From an uncultured Prevotellaceae bacterium (GTDB lineage: Bacteria > Bacteroidota > Bacteroidia > Bacteroidales > Bacteroidaceae), in assembly GCA_900316505.1 (NCBI GenBank), contig ONDH01000020.1, forward strand, positions 1 through 49,390: a stretch of DNA of 49,390 nucleotides, written 5' to 3'. Made by a program: the position numbers and the translations under genes. Below the pieces are notes generated by a model, which saw only the letters and a list, made by a program, of their open reading frames with translations, ran no database searches and was not told where the DNA came from. Shown in pieces: positions 24,610-33,569 of the stretch. The number at the start of each line of letters is the position of its first letter. Position 1 is the stretch's first letter.

Positions 24610-25233
24610 ATGGCAAATCAACCATTAAACACGGAACTTCTGGATCGCGCCATTGTGTTTGCAGTACGTGCTCATGCCGGCACTGAGCGTCGAGCCAAGG
24701 GTTTTCCTTATATCGTACACCCGATGGAGGCTGTGGAAATAGTTGCTACGATGACAAGCGACCAAGAATTGCTGGCCGCAGCTATCCTTCACGACACCGT
24801 GGAAGACACAGACGTGACTGTGGAACAGATTCTGGAGGAATTTGGCGAACGTGTTGCCTCGTTGGTGGCTTTGGAGAGTGACGCTGTGGTGGAAGGTGTG
24901 TGCAGGGAGGACAGTTGGCATGCTCGCAAACAAGCTGCCATTGACAGACTTGCCAGTGCCTCGTTGGATGCCAAGATGGTTGCCCTTGGTGACAAACTTT
25001 CCAACATGCGAGCCATTGCTCGTGATTATGCAGTGCAGGGTGATGTCCTTTGGAACATCTTTCGCATAAAAGATCCCAAAGAGCATGAGTGGCACTATAG
25101 GGGACTGGCGAATTCGCTTCATGAACTTCATGATACCTTTGCGTATCAGGAATTTGAGCAGCTTGTCAATCAAGTGTTTGGTGAGCGGAAGAATCAGGGA
25201 AAAAGGGATTCAAAAATACAGTTAGGCCAATGA
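24610..25233 (+). CDS. RelA/SpoT-type HD hydrolase
   Basis: This 207-residue protein has the alarmone-hydrolase HD domain alone. The key residues are His37 (YIVHPMEAV), His61-Asp62 and Glu65-Asp66 (ILHDTVEDTDVT), and Asp128 (LGDKLSNMRAI). It should cleave (p)ppGpp, like Mesh1/SAH enzymes. The stop overlaps the ATG of the synthetase-like gene (25230), so the two are translationally coupled. This split hydrolase-synthetase pair could be a housekeeping alarmone module or a toxin-antitoxin pair in which the hydrolase neutralises the synthetase. Confidence 0.85.
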   Translation: MANQPLNTELLDRAIVFAVRAHAGTERRAKGFPYIVHPMEAVEIVATMTSDQELLAAAILHDTVEDTDVTVEQILEEFGERVASLVALESDAVVEGVCREDSWHARKQAAIDRLASASLDAKMVALGDKLSNMRAIARDYAVQGDVLWNIFRIKDPKEHEWHYRGLANSLHELHDTFAYQEFEQLVNQVFGERKNQGKRDSKIQLGQ

Positions 25234-26306
25234 AAAGTAATATTAAACTGGATGCCCATGGTGAACAGCTCATGCAACAGTTCCATGAGTTGGAGCCTAC
25301 ATTGGAGATGCTGGCGAAGGATGCATACGACCAGCTTCGTCATGCCTTGCGCGAACAGGGCATCTATGTCACAGCCATCGAGTATAGGGTGAAGACCGAG
25401 AGTTCACTGGCTGGCAAACTGGAACTGAAGGGGGCGAAATATAAGAACATCAATGACATCACCGATTTGGTGGGGCTTCGTGTGATTACTTTCTACACTG
25501 ACGAGGTGGACAAGGTGGCTGTCATCGCCAAGAACATCTTCGATGTTGACTGGCAGGAGAGTGTGGACAAGCGTAAATTGCATGAACTGGATTCCTTTGG
25601 CTATAATTCGCTTCACTATATTTGTCGACTTAAAACAGGCGGCCCTCGATTTGAACTGCAGATGCGTACAGCCTTGCAGCATGTGTGGTCCACCATTGAG
25701 CACGACACAGGCTATAAGGGTGAGGTTAAAATTCCTAAGGAATACCGTCGTCAGTTCAGCAGGTTAGCTGGCATGTTGGAATTGATTGACGATGAGTTCA
25801 GCCGTCTTCGTCTTGCGCTTAGTGACTATCGTCGGCGATTGAAATCCCTGGTGGAGGACGGACATCTTGGAGAAGTTCCATTGTCTGCTGGCTCCTTCCG
25901 CAACTACCTTGACCTGCACCCATTTGATCGTCTGAATAGACGTATTGCCGCTGTCAACCAAGCTGAAATCTATCCTGTCTCACTGATGCCTTTCCTGCCT
26001 GTGTTAGACTCGTTTGGATTGGAAACATTGGACGATGTGCAGCACTTTATTGATGAGAACAGTGATGATGCCTATCAGTTGGCTGTCTCGCAGTTAGCGG
26101 TCACCGATTTCGACATTCTGTCTTCTGGCGCAGCCCTGCAGAACCTCTGTATGGTACATGTGTTGAAGCAAGGTGATGGACGCGACGGATTGAAGGCTGT
26201 TTTTGATACCATCAATGGTGAGAGCGATGCCAATGGTTTGCTGGCAGACATGATTTGGAAACAGGCTGCGACACTGCCTTTCTTGGCAACTATTGTACAA
26301 GGCTAA
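25230..26306 (+). CDS. RelA/SpoT synthetase-domain protein
   Basis: The 358-residue protein carries the synthetase domain at residues of about 45-160. It has YRVKTESSLAGKLELKG, DITDLVGLRVITFY (the catalytic Asp region), SFGYNSLHYI (G-loop Tyr) and FELQMRTALQHVWSTIEHD, close to the classic EIQIRT/AWAEIEH pattern. The C-terminal 190 residues are helical and unlike the TGS/ACT domains of long RelA/SpoT. The domain could make (p)ppGpp or, as in some toxic short synthetases, modify other targets. The gene follows the hydrolase with a 4-bp overlap. Confidence 0.85.
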   Translation: MKSNIKLDAHGEQLMQQFHELEPTLEMLAKDAYDQLRHALREQGIYVTAIEYRVKTESSLAGKLELKGAKYKNINDITDLVGLRVITFYTDEVDKVAVIAKNIFDVDWQESVDKRKLHELDSFGYNSLHYICRLKTGGPRFELQMRTALQHVWSTIEHDTGYKGEVKIPKEYRRQFSRLAGMLELIDDEFSRLRLALSDYRRRLKSLVEDGHLGEVPLSAGSFRNYLDLHPFDRLNRRIAAVNQAEIYPVSLMPFLPVLDSFGLETLDDVQHFIDENSDDAYQLAVSQLAVTDFDILSSGAALQNLCMVHVLKQGDGRDGLKAVFDTINGESDANGLLADMIWKQAATLPFLATIVQG

Positions 26307-26334
26307 AGGTGGCAGCTTGGTAGTGTACGCAATG

Positions 26335-27654
26335 TCAGTCTTCTGAAATGGAATGTCCCTGATAGAATTGGAGTATTTTTCTGCGGAACATGAAGGTGTA
26401 GCGTGACTGGAGTGCTGTTGTTTCAGCCTTCTGTAAGTTGGTTTTGGACTCCTGGTATTCTGTGGCAGTGGCTTTCCCGTTCTCGTATTTTTTCTGCATG
26501 AGATTGAAAGCGGTGCGTGAGGCTGTAAGGGCTGCATCGCTGCTGATGCATTGCTTTTGGGCAGCGAGGGCGTTGTAGTAGGCTTGCTGTATTTCCTTGT
26601 AAAGCGTTTTCTGAGTCTCTTCAAGTTGGAACTGACGTGCTTCCACCTGAAGCCGTGCTTGGCGCACTGCATTTCGAGTGGCGTAACGATTGAAAATGGG
26701 AATAGAGAGGGCGATGCCAAGGGACTGATTGAAGTTGTCTTCCATCTGTTTACCGAAAGAGGCTGCCTCGAAGCCAGAGGTCTTGTAGTAGTTGGTGCCC
26801 ATGCCGGCTGAGAGATGGAGGGAAGGGTAGTGTCCTGCTTGTGCAATACGGACACCTCTCTCTGCACTGAGCACGTTCAGTTTCCCTGCACGTATTTGTG
26901 GCTTAGTGTTGAGCGCTTCTGCATAGATGGCATCGGGTGCCGTAAGTATGATGGCAGACGGGTCTGCTGCTTCTGGTTGCAGGATGTCGAACTGCTCGGG
27001 GGTGGAAAGCTCAAGCAATTGGGAGAGTTCGAGTAAGGCAAGCATGGCGGAGTTTTTCTGTTGTGTGAGTGATAGTTCATCGGCTGCTACGTGTGATTGG
27101 GCTTCTGCCAATTCTGTTTCCGATACTTTACCGTTCTGAAATAACAATTCCACACGGTGTGCCTGAGCTTGGCTGAGTTCCTTTTGTCGTTCTGCCACAG
27201 CCACGAGGTCTTTCTGATAGACAGCTTCAAGGAAGGCTGATGCCACTTGCATGCAAATATTCTCCTTGGCTTTCTCAAGGTCGGCTATGGCAGCTTGCAG
27301 GTTGAGTTTGTTCTGACGTATTTGATTGGAAATCTGTCCGCCTGTGTAAAGAGGAACGTCGGAACCCAAATTGAAAGAAGTGCTTTGGGTGTTGCGATCT
27401 GCATAGGTGTTGTCTATGGTCAATCCGCGACCGAATCCGAAACTTTCGTTGGCGGATGCCTGCAAGTTGGGCAGACGACTGTTCTTGGCAGTACTGAGCG
27501 ACACTTCCTGGTTCCTTACGTTGTTTTCCTGCAACTTGATGTCGATGTTGTGGGCAATGGCATAGTCTATGCATTGGCGCAGGCTCCATTGCTCTTGTGC
27601 GACCACTGTGGTAGCCAGGAGCATACATATTATATATATTATGGAGTTTTTCAT
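26335..27654 (-). CDS. TolC-family outer membrane efflux protein
   Basis: The 439-residue protein starts with a signal peptide (MKNSIIYIICMLLATTVVAQ) and WSLRQCIDYAIAHNIDIKLQ, the usual TolC repeat start, with coiled-coil helices and ARQxxxxR-type repeats thereafter. It forms the outer-membrane channel for the exporter encoded upstream. It is the last gene of the ten-gene operon and is convergent with the synthetase-like gene, with no clear terminator between. Confidence 0.93.
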   Translation of the reverse strand: MKNSIIYIICMLLATTVVAQEQWSLRQCIDYAIAHNIDIKLQENNVRNQEVSLSTAKNSRLPNLQASANESFGFGRGLTIDNTYADRNTQSTSFNLGSDVPLYTGGQISNQIRQNKLNLQAAIADLEKAKENICMQVASAFLEAVYQKDLVAVAERQKELSQAQAHRVELLFQNGKVSETELAEAQSHVAADELSLTQQKNSAMLALLELSQLLELSTPEQFDILQPEAADPSAIILTAPDAIYAEALNTKPQIRAGKLNVLSAERGVRIAQAGHYPSLHLSAGMGTNYYKTSGFEAASFGKQMEDNFNQSLGIALSIPIFNRYATRNAVRQARLQVEARQFQLEETQKTLYKEIQQAYYNALAAQKQCISSDAALTASRTAFNLMQKKYENGKATATEYQESKTNLQKAETTALQSRYTFMFRRKILQFYQGHSISED

Positions 27655-27676
27655 ATCGCAATTTTCATTATCATTT

Positions 27677-28780
27677 TCATTCCTTCATTTTCTCTATTCC
27701 TCTCACTTTACTGCCCACTTGCAGTCCCTTCTTAATCTCGATGTTGAGACCATCGCTGATGCCAGTCGTTACAGCACGACGTTCGAAAGTCTGTTTGGAA
27801 GACGTTGTGTCGGTGAGCACATACACATAGGTGGAGTCTCCTGCAAATTCAAGAGATGCTTCGGGCACACAGATGGTCTTGGTGGCACGTTCGAGCACAA
27901 TCTCTGCGTTGGCACTATAACCGGCACGTATTTTCACCCCTTCGGGCAACTGGATGGCAGCCTTGATTTCGAAGAGGTTGGCACCATTCTCTTCCACTGC
28001 CTTAGGAGCGATGTATTCGAGGGTTGCATCAAGTGTGAGCTCTTGGATGGCACCTACGAAGATTTTGACAGGCATGCCGGTAACAATACGTCCAACCTCT
28101 GTTTCGTCAATTTTGCCACGGAAGATGAGGTCTTGCATGTTGGCAACTGTGGCGATGGTGGTACCATCGTTGAAAGAGTTGCTGAGGATGACCGAGTTAC
28201 CTACTTTGACTGGTACATCGAGCACGATGCCATCGATGGTGGAACGAATGAGGGTTGTGCTCATCTGGGCATTGTTGAGAGAAATACCATCTCTGACAAT
28301 GTGAAGGGCATCCTTGGCATTGTTCATTTCCATCTTGGCATTTTTCAGTGCGACTTCCGATTTCTCGTAATCTTCAGCACTCACCACTTTCTCGGTATAG
28401 AGATTCTTCATGCGGTCGAAGTCTGTCTGTGCCTGCTTGAGGGAAATCTCTGCCAGTTTCACACGATTCTCGGCGCTGCTGAGGCTGGACATGTCAGGAA
28501 TGACCTTCACTTTGGCTATCACCTCGTCCTTCTTTACCAGATCACCAGCTTCTTTGTAGAGTTCAGCGATGATGCCTGAAATTTGAGGCTTGATGTTCAC
28601 TTCGTCACGTGGCTCAATCTTGCCAGTGATGATGGTGGTCTTCTCGATGTCGAGAATTTTCGCAGTGTTGATTTCGTAGGTGGTCACTGTGGGTGTGGAC
28701 TTCAGATAGAGGAACACGAACGTGCCAATGAACACTGCTGCTATGAGGCCAATGCCTGCCCATTTGAAAAACTTTTTCAT
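27677..28780 (-). CDS. HlyD/MacA-type periplasmic adaptor
   Basis: The 367-residue adaptor has an N-terminal membrane anchor (residues of about 8-28), the lipoyl halves (GKIEPRDEVNIKPQISG and STIDGIVLDVPVKVG), a helical hairpin between, and beta-barrel parts later. It should link the ABC permeases to TolC. The start is ATG 28780 (MKKFFKWAG); the longer frame runs into the GC-rich repeat, which supplies GGGGAGGGGGG before the ATG. Confidence 0.92.
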   Translation of the reverse strand: MKKFFKWAGIGLIAAVFIGTFVFLYLKSTPTVTTYEINTAKILDIEKTTIITGKIEPRDEVNIKPQISGIIAELYKEAGDLVKKDEVIAKVKVIPDMSSLSSAENRVKLAEISLKQAQTDFDRMKNLYTEKVVSAEDYEKSEVALKNAKMEMNNAKDALHIVRDGISLNNAQMSTTLIRSTIDGIVLDVPVKVGNSVILSNSFNDGTTIATVANMQDLIFRGKIDETEVGRIVTGMPVKIFVGAIQELTLDATLEYIAPKAVEENGANLFEIKAAIQLPEGVKIRAGYSANAEIVLERATKTICVPEASLEFAGDSTYVYVLTDTTSSKQTFERRAVTTGISDGLNIEIKKGLQVGSKVRGIEKMKE

Positions 28781-28782
28781 AA

Positions 28783-28845
28783 AGACCCCCCTCCCCGCTC
28801 CCCCCAAAGGGGAAGAGTAGAATGTTTGTGGGGAGGATTCTACTT
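28783..28845 (-). repeat. GC-rich dispersed hairpin repeat, copy 2
   Basis: The 63-bp copy matches 21976-22037 except for one or two bases. It begins two bases before the HlyD ATG and lies between the MacB-like permease and the HlyD adaptor, in the same orientation to the start codon as copy 1. Confidence 0.85.
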
Positions 28846-28862
28846 ATTGTATTGTTATTCTT

Positions 28863-30113
28863 TTATTCGTCTCTAATTGCATCCACAGGCTTAATAGCCA
28901 TAGCGCGAATGGTGGGTGCTAATCCTGCCAACACGCCTAAGAGTGCCAATAGAGTGGCAGCTCCGACGGCGATGGAGAAGGAAATTTGGAAGGTGGCTCC
29001 AGAGGTGTCGTCTTGCAACCCTCTTTCCACTAACTGCAAAACCATCACGGCAAAGGTCATGCCGCTCATGCCTGCCACGAGGGTGAGTACGATGCTCTCG
29101 CTCATGATCATGGTCAAGATGTCGCCAGGGGTGGCTCCGATGGCTCGACGTATGCCGATATCGGTGGTGCGCTCCTTCACTGTAACTACCATGATGTTGC
29201 TTACACCGATGGCACCAGAGAAGAGGGTGCCCAAACCTATCAGCCACACCAAGATACTGACGCCCTGAAAGAGGTTGTCTATCATGGAGAAGATAGCTTC
29301 GGCGTTAACCGTCAACACAGCTTGTGTGTCGTCTGGGTGGATGGTATGGATGCGTTTCACCACGGCTTCCACTTTTTTCTGAATGTCTGACATCTTGTAA
29401 CCTTCCCGTGCGGTGAGGCAAAGGATATCCACTTTATTACCTCGATTATAGGCATGTTGCATGGTCGTGTAGGGGATGTGGACAGTAGTAGTGGCGTTGC
29501 CGCCAATGCTGACACCTCCTTCACTCTTGCCGCTGATGCCCACCACTTGGTAGTGGATGCCGTCGATAATGATGAATTTGCCCAAGGCATTTTCATCAGT
29601 GGTGAAGAGTTCTTCCACGATACGGCTACCGATGGTGCACACCTTTCGGCTTTTGTTGACATCCACATCGTTCAACCCACGTCCTCGCCGTATCTTGGGG
29701 TCATCAATCTTGTCTACATCAGGATATTCTCCTTTGACGGTCACACTGGATTTGTTGGTTCCGTAAGCGGCTGTTCCTCGCCAATTCGAAATGGTGGGAG
29801 ACACCACTTCGAGTTCGGGGACGGAGTTGCGGATGACTTGGACATCGCGTGTCTCAATGGACCATGTGCGCCCCTTTTTGAAACCCTTGTATGCCTCGCT
29901 GGTTGGGGTAGCCATCATAAAACCGGAGTTGTTGGCGAAACCCGCGAAGTTGTTGGCAAGGGTGGATTCCAATCCTCGTCCTCCACCCATCAGCAACAGG
30001 AGCATGAACACACCCCAGAAGATGCCGAACGCTGTCAAAACCGTACGGGTCTTATTGCGGGCGAGAGCACTGAATATCTCACTCCATTGGTCGCTGTCGA
30101 ATCTTAGTTTCAT
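28863..30113 (-). CDS. MacB-like ABC transporter permease 1
   Basis: The 416-residue protein has one N-terminal helix (VLTAFGIFWGVFMLLLL), a large periplasmic MacB-PCD domain with the residues GNATTTVHIPYTT, and three C-terminal helices (LVWLIGLGTLFSGAIGVSNIMVV and onwards). The motif VKERTTDIGIRRAIGATP is typical of FtsX/MacB permeases. The ATG overlaps the stop of permease 2 (ATGA). Confidence 0.92.
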   Translation of the reverse strand: MKLRFDSDQWSEIFSALARNKTRTVLTAFGIFWGVFMLLLLMGGGRGLESTLANNFAGFANNSGFMMATPTSEAYKGFKKGRTWSIETRDVQVIRNSVPELEVVSPTISNWRGTAAYGTNKSSVTVKGEYPDVDKIDDPKIRRGRGLNDVDVNKSRKVCTIGSRIVEELFTTDENALGKFIIIDGIHYQVVGISGKSEGGVSIGGNATTTVHIPYTTMQHAYNRGNKVDILCLTAREGYKMSDIQKKVEAVVKRIHTIHPDDTQAVLTVNAEAIFSMIDNLFQGVSILVWLIGLGTLFSGAIGVSNIMVVTVKERTTDIGIRRAIGATPGDILTMIMSESIVLTLVAGMSGMTFAVMVLQLVERGLQDDTSGATFQISFSIAVGAATLLALLGVLAGLAPTIRAMAIKPVDAIRDE

Positions 30114-31372
30114 CCTCTCAATGCTTCAATAGGTTTCACATTGGCAGCCTTGCTGGCAGGGAAGAATCCTGCTAATGCACCTGCTATAATCATGACAATG
30201 GTGGCATGAATGCAGGTGTTGACATCAACGGTAGGGTCAACGAAGATGGATGACTGGAAAAATCCCATATCCATTGTCTGATTGCCGTAATAAGTATCCA
30301 TGCATTCACAAAAGATGATGCCTAAGAGCATGCCGATGTAACCGAAGATGGTGGTGATGACGATGCTCTCGAGCACCACCATGCCGATGATGTCAATGGG
30401 TTTGGCTCCAATTGCTTTGCGGATGCCAAATTCGTAGGTGCGTTCCTTTACGGCGATGAGCATGATGTTGCTTACACCTACAATGCCGCTCAGCAGGGTG
30501 AGCAGTCCGAGTATCCAGAATGAGGTGTGGAGGATGTCCTTGGCTTTGTTCATGTCGGCATTTTCGCTGGCAGAGTTCCAAATCCAGAGGGCAGAACGGT
30601 CTTCTGGGTCAAATTCATGTCTGATGCCCATCACTTTGCGGAAGGCTTGTTCGAAAGCATCATTCTTCTCTTCCGTGTCAAGGTTTTTCGATTTCAGTTG
30701 CAGCTGGTCGATGTCGTAGCCTTTGCCATAGATGGTTTTGAGGGTGGTGAAGGGGGCATAGAAGTCATTGCCCGACATCATGCCGTCTTCTTTATAGATG
30801 CCGACCACAGTGAACGAGATGCCGTCTATACGCACTTGTTGATTGATGGCCTTTTCACCATGTTTGAAAAGGTCTTCACAATTCTTGTCGCTGATGACAA
30901 TGACTTTGCGCTGTTCGTCAAGGTCAATTTTATTGATGAAGCGTCCCTCCATCAATTGGATGGCCTCCATCTCTTGTGTGGAGGGTTGAGCACCTTGCAG
31001 GGTTACGCCGCTCAGGTTGTTCTTGCCGAAAGATGCCGAGGTGGCAGAATGGCTGATTTGTGCGATGACAGAACTGAGTTCGTTGGGAAAGTTTCTGAGT
31101 GTCACTTCGCTGTCACTGTCGTCGAGTTTGATGCGATGTCCCTCCTCAATGCCTTTGTAGGGTTTGGAAGTGAAGCCAGGGAAGACATGGATGGCATCAA
31201 ACGAGAATCCCCTGCTGGCTTGTTCGAAGGTGTGGATGATGCCATTGCTGGTGCCTTGCAGGATGATGATGAGAAAGAGCCCACATGCCACCGCAAATCC
31301 AGTGGCGAGTGAGCGCAGTTTGTTGCGGCTTAACGAACCTAATATTTCCCTGAATATCTCAATCACACGCAT
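30110..31372 (-). CDS. MacB-like ABC transporter permease 2
   Basis: The 420-residue paralogue has the same arrangement as permease 1: N-terminal helix (LATGFAVACGLFLIIIL), MacB-PCD domain, and helices with VKERTYEFGIRKAIGAKP near the C-terminus. Two FtsX-type permeases with one shared ATPase probably make a heterodimeric exporter. Six bases separate it from the ATPase gene. Confidence 0.92.
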   Translation of the reverse strand: MRVIEIFREILGSLSRNKLRSLATGFAVACGLFLIIILQGTSNGIIHTFEQASRGFSFDAIHVFPGFTSKPYKGIEEGHRIKLDDSDSEVTLRNFPNELSSVIAQISHSATSASFGKNNLSGVTLQGAQPSTQEMEAIQLMEGRFINKIDLDEQRKVIVISDKNCEDLFKHGEKAINQQVRIDGISFTVVGIYKEDGMMSGNDFYAPFTTLKTIYGKGYDIDQLQLKSKNLDTEEKNDAFEQAFRKVMGIRHEFDPEDRSALWIWNSASENADMNKAKDILHTSFWILGLLTLLSGIVGVSNIMLIAVKERTYEFGIRKAIGAKPIDIIGMVVLESIVITTIFGYIGMLLGIIFCECMDTYYGNQTMDMGFFQSSIFVDPTVDVNTCIHATIVMIIAGALAGFFPASKAANVKPIEALRG

Positions 31373-31377
31373 AACTC

Positions 31378-32064
31378 TCAGGTCTTATCTTTCAGTGATC
31401 CATTATCAACGATTTGTCCATCCACAATATGAATGGTTCTGTTAGTTTGTGCTGCCACATCTGCCTCATGGGTCACCACGATGATGGTGAGTCCCTGTTG
31501 ATTCAGGTCCTTTAGCAGTTCCATCACCTCCACGGTGGTTTTGCTGTCAAGGGCACCTGTTGGTTCGTCGGCAAGGATGATTTGTGGGTGGGTGATGAGT
31601 GCACGGGCTATGGCTACTCGTTGTTTCTGGCCTCCCGACATCTCGCTGGGAAGATGTCCTGCCCAGTCACGAAGCCCCACTTTGTCAAGATACTCCATCG
31701 CGATGGCATTGCGTTTTTTGCGGCTCACACCTTGATAGAAGAGGGGAAGAGCCACGTTCTCCAGCGCGTCCTTGTAGGGAATGAGGTTGAATGACTGGAA
31801 CACGAAACCAATCATGCGGTTGCGATAGCCGGCAGCTTTGGTTTCGCTGAGGTCTTTGATGAGCGTGCCCCCCAAGGTGTACTCGCCTTCATCGTAATCG
31901 TCAAGGATGCCGAGAATGTTGAGCAGTGTTGATTTACCAGAACCTGAAGCACCCATGATGGCGACAAACTCGCCTTCTTCTATGTTGAGGTCTATACCCT
32001 TCAAGACGTGCAAGGGTTGTGCGCCCTTGTACGTCTTGTGGAGTCCTTTCAGTTGAATCATCAT
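31378..32064 (-). CDS. ABC transporter ATPase, MacB/LolD type
   Basis: The 228-residue ATPase has Walker [10 protein letters not shown], signature [14 protein letters not shown], and Walker [15 protein letters not shown], with the MacB/LolD-like HVLKGIDL start. It should power the two FtsX-type permeases that follow. Two ATGs in tandem (32064, 32061) are possible starts. Confidence 0.95.
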   Translation of the reverse strand: MMIQLKGLHKTYKGAQPLHVLKGIDLNIEEGEFVAIMGASGSGKSTLLNILGILDDYDEGEYTLGGTLIKDLSETKAAGYRNRMIGFVFQSFNLIPYKDALENVALPLFYQGVSRKKRNAIAMEYLDKVGLRDWAGHLPSEMSGGQKQRVAIARALITHPQIILADEPTGALDSKTTVEVMELLKDLNQQGLTIIVVTHEADVAAQTNRTIHIVDGQIVDNGSLKDKT

Positions 32065-32067
32065 AAC

Positions 32068-32316
32068 TTATATGCTGTCAGATTTCTCTGAAAGTGCTTG
32101 GTCAATCACTTTCATCAGAGAGTCAGCCTTGAATGTGAGTACGCTGTCCACATTCATTTTAACCCCCTTCATGTATTCCTTTGCTTTTTGTGGGTCACCA
32201 GCATTCAATGCGTCTTCAGCACAATAGTAGTAACTCCATGCAACGGTCTTGGGGGTGTCACACGATGTGAATGACAGTGCTGCTGTTATTACGGCTGCCA
32301 ATAGTTTTGTCTTCAT
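32068..32316 (-). CDS. Small lipoprotein
   Basis: The 82-residue protein has a lipoprotein signal with lipobox SFTSC (MKTKLLAAVITAALSFTSC) and a helical tail (YYYCAEDALNAGDPQKAKEY) that recalls half of a TPR. It is 3 bases from the ATPase gene and 13 bases after the GIN-domain gene, so it is in the same transcript. No function is known. Confidence 0.8.
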   Translation of the reverse strand: MKTKLLAAVITAALSFTSCDTPKTVAWSYYYCAEDALNAGDPQKAKEYMKGVKMNVDSVLTFKADSLMKVIDQALSEKSDSI

Positions 32317-32329
32317 TATTGTCTGATTT

Positions 32330-33160
32330 TTATTGAATCTTGATGTTTCCGGTCACCTGAAGTCTGCGTGAGTCGAGGCTGGCTTTACCAAAACTTTGTT
32401 TGGTCAAGTTATGGCATTTGCCTTTCAATTTCACGTCGCCACTGCCGCCAGCGCTGACAATGAGATTGTCGCACTTGACATCGAGATTGGCTTCTCCGTC
32501 ACTGGTCAGTTGCAGGTTGATGTTGTTGGCCTTGAGGTCGGTGGTGATGTCGCCGTTTCCGTCCATCTGGATGGTCACATCTTCACAGTTGAACTTCTTG
32601 GCAACTACATCGCCATCCCCATTAATGATGATGTTGAGTTTGGCACAATCCACGTGGGGAGCCTCAAAGTCGCCGTCACCATTGATTTCGATGTCAAGGT
32701 CGCCTGTAAAGAAATCATCACCCTTGATTTCCAAGTCTCCATCACCATTCACCTTCACACTGCGGAGGTTTGGCACGATGATTTTGAGTTTGATGCTGGG
32801 CAAGTTTCGAGGGGCATCTTTAGCAACGACATGAAGGGTGTTATCGCCTTCTTTCTCAGCTTTCTCCACTTTGATGTCGTTGGCTTCAATAGCTTTCTCG
32901 TTGCCCGTCACCTCCACACTGAAGTCTTCGCCTTGACGCAGGTCAATGTCGGCATTACCATCCATTACGATGTGGGCAAAAGGTTCGAGTTCGAGGGTCT
33001 TAGTCACTACTTTTCCCCATTTCTCGCTGTCACGGAAGTAGTCTTTGCCGTTCCTCGACTTAATCATTTGCTCTTTCTGTTCCAGCGTGAAATTGCAGGA
33101 GGTGAAGGAGAATACTGCCCATCCGAAACAAAGGAGGGTGATGATGCGCAGATGTTTCAT
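32330..33160 (-). CDS. DUF2807 (GIN domain) lipoprotein
   Basis: The 276-residue protein from ATG 33160 has a lipobox (FSFTSC), and then a beta-helix-like GIN domain with repeated D/N-G-D-G/N turns (VNGDGDLEIKG, EINGDGDFEAP, INGDGDVVAKK, MDGNGDITTD), typical of DUF2807. Such domains are common in Bacteroidota envelope proteins and probably sit in the periplasm. An upstream start would add eight residues. Confidence 0.88.
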   Translation of the reverse strand: MKHLRIITLLCFGWAVFSFTSCNFTLEQKEQMIKSRNGKDYFRDSEKWGKVVTKTLELEPFAHIVMDGNADIDLRQGEDFSVEVTGNEKAIEANDIKVEKAEKEGDNTLHVVAKDAPRNLPSIKLKIIVPNLRSVKVNGDGDLEIKGDDFFTGDLDIEINGDGDFEAPHVDCAKLNIIINGDGDVVAKKFNCEDVTIQMDGNGDITTDLKANNINLQLTSDGEANLDVKCDNLIVSAGGSGDVKLKGKCHNLTKQSFGKASLDSRRLQVTGNIKIQ

Positions 33161-33187
33161 GCTCTTTGTTGTTTCAATTATCATTTG

Positions 33188-33559
33188 TCAATTATCATTT
33201 CTCATTTGGAATGAGATGATACCTTTCGTCAATTCGTCCATGCTGATGTTGAGATTCGCCATCTGACGTGCCACATCGGGCAGGGTCTCATTCATGAACT
33301 CCTCGCGTTTCATCAGCAGGATGGCGGTCTTTGCGCCCACTGATACGAAGTAGCCAAGTCCGCGTTTCGTGTAGATGATTTCTTTGTTTTGCAACCAATC
33401 GTAGGCACGTGCACAGGTGTTGGCGTTCACCTCCACTGTGGCGGCGTACTCTCTCACACTGGGGATACGCTCGTCTTCGAGCAGCTTTCCTTGCAAGATG
33501 TCGTCGCAGATGAGGTCTGCGATTTGCAAATATATGGCTTTATTATCTTTGAATCGCAT
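33188..33559 (-). CDS. YtrA-type GntR transcription regulator
   Basis: The 123-residue protein from ATG 33559 is a short GntR repressor: winged helix AIYLQIADLICDDIL, LLEDERIPSVREYA, NANTCARAYDWLQNKEIIYTKRGLGYFV, and a short helical tail. This is the YtrA subfamily, which in Bacillus controls ABC transporters induced by cell-wall drugs. It sits inside the ABC operon, so it likely represses its own operon through the palindrome at 35595-35618. A longer frame start is not supported. Confidence 0.9.
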   Translation of the reverse strand: MRFKDNKAIYLQIADLICDDILQGKLLEDERIPSVREYAATVEVNANTCARAYDWLQNKEIIYTKRGLGYFVSVGAKTAILLMKREEFMNETLPDVARQMANLNISMDELTKGIISFQMRNDN

Positions 33560-33569
33560 AATTTTCACA

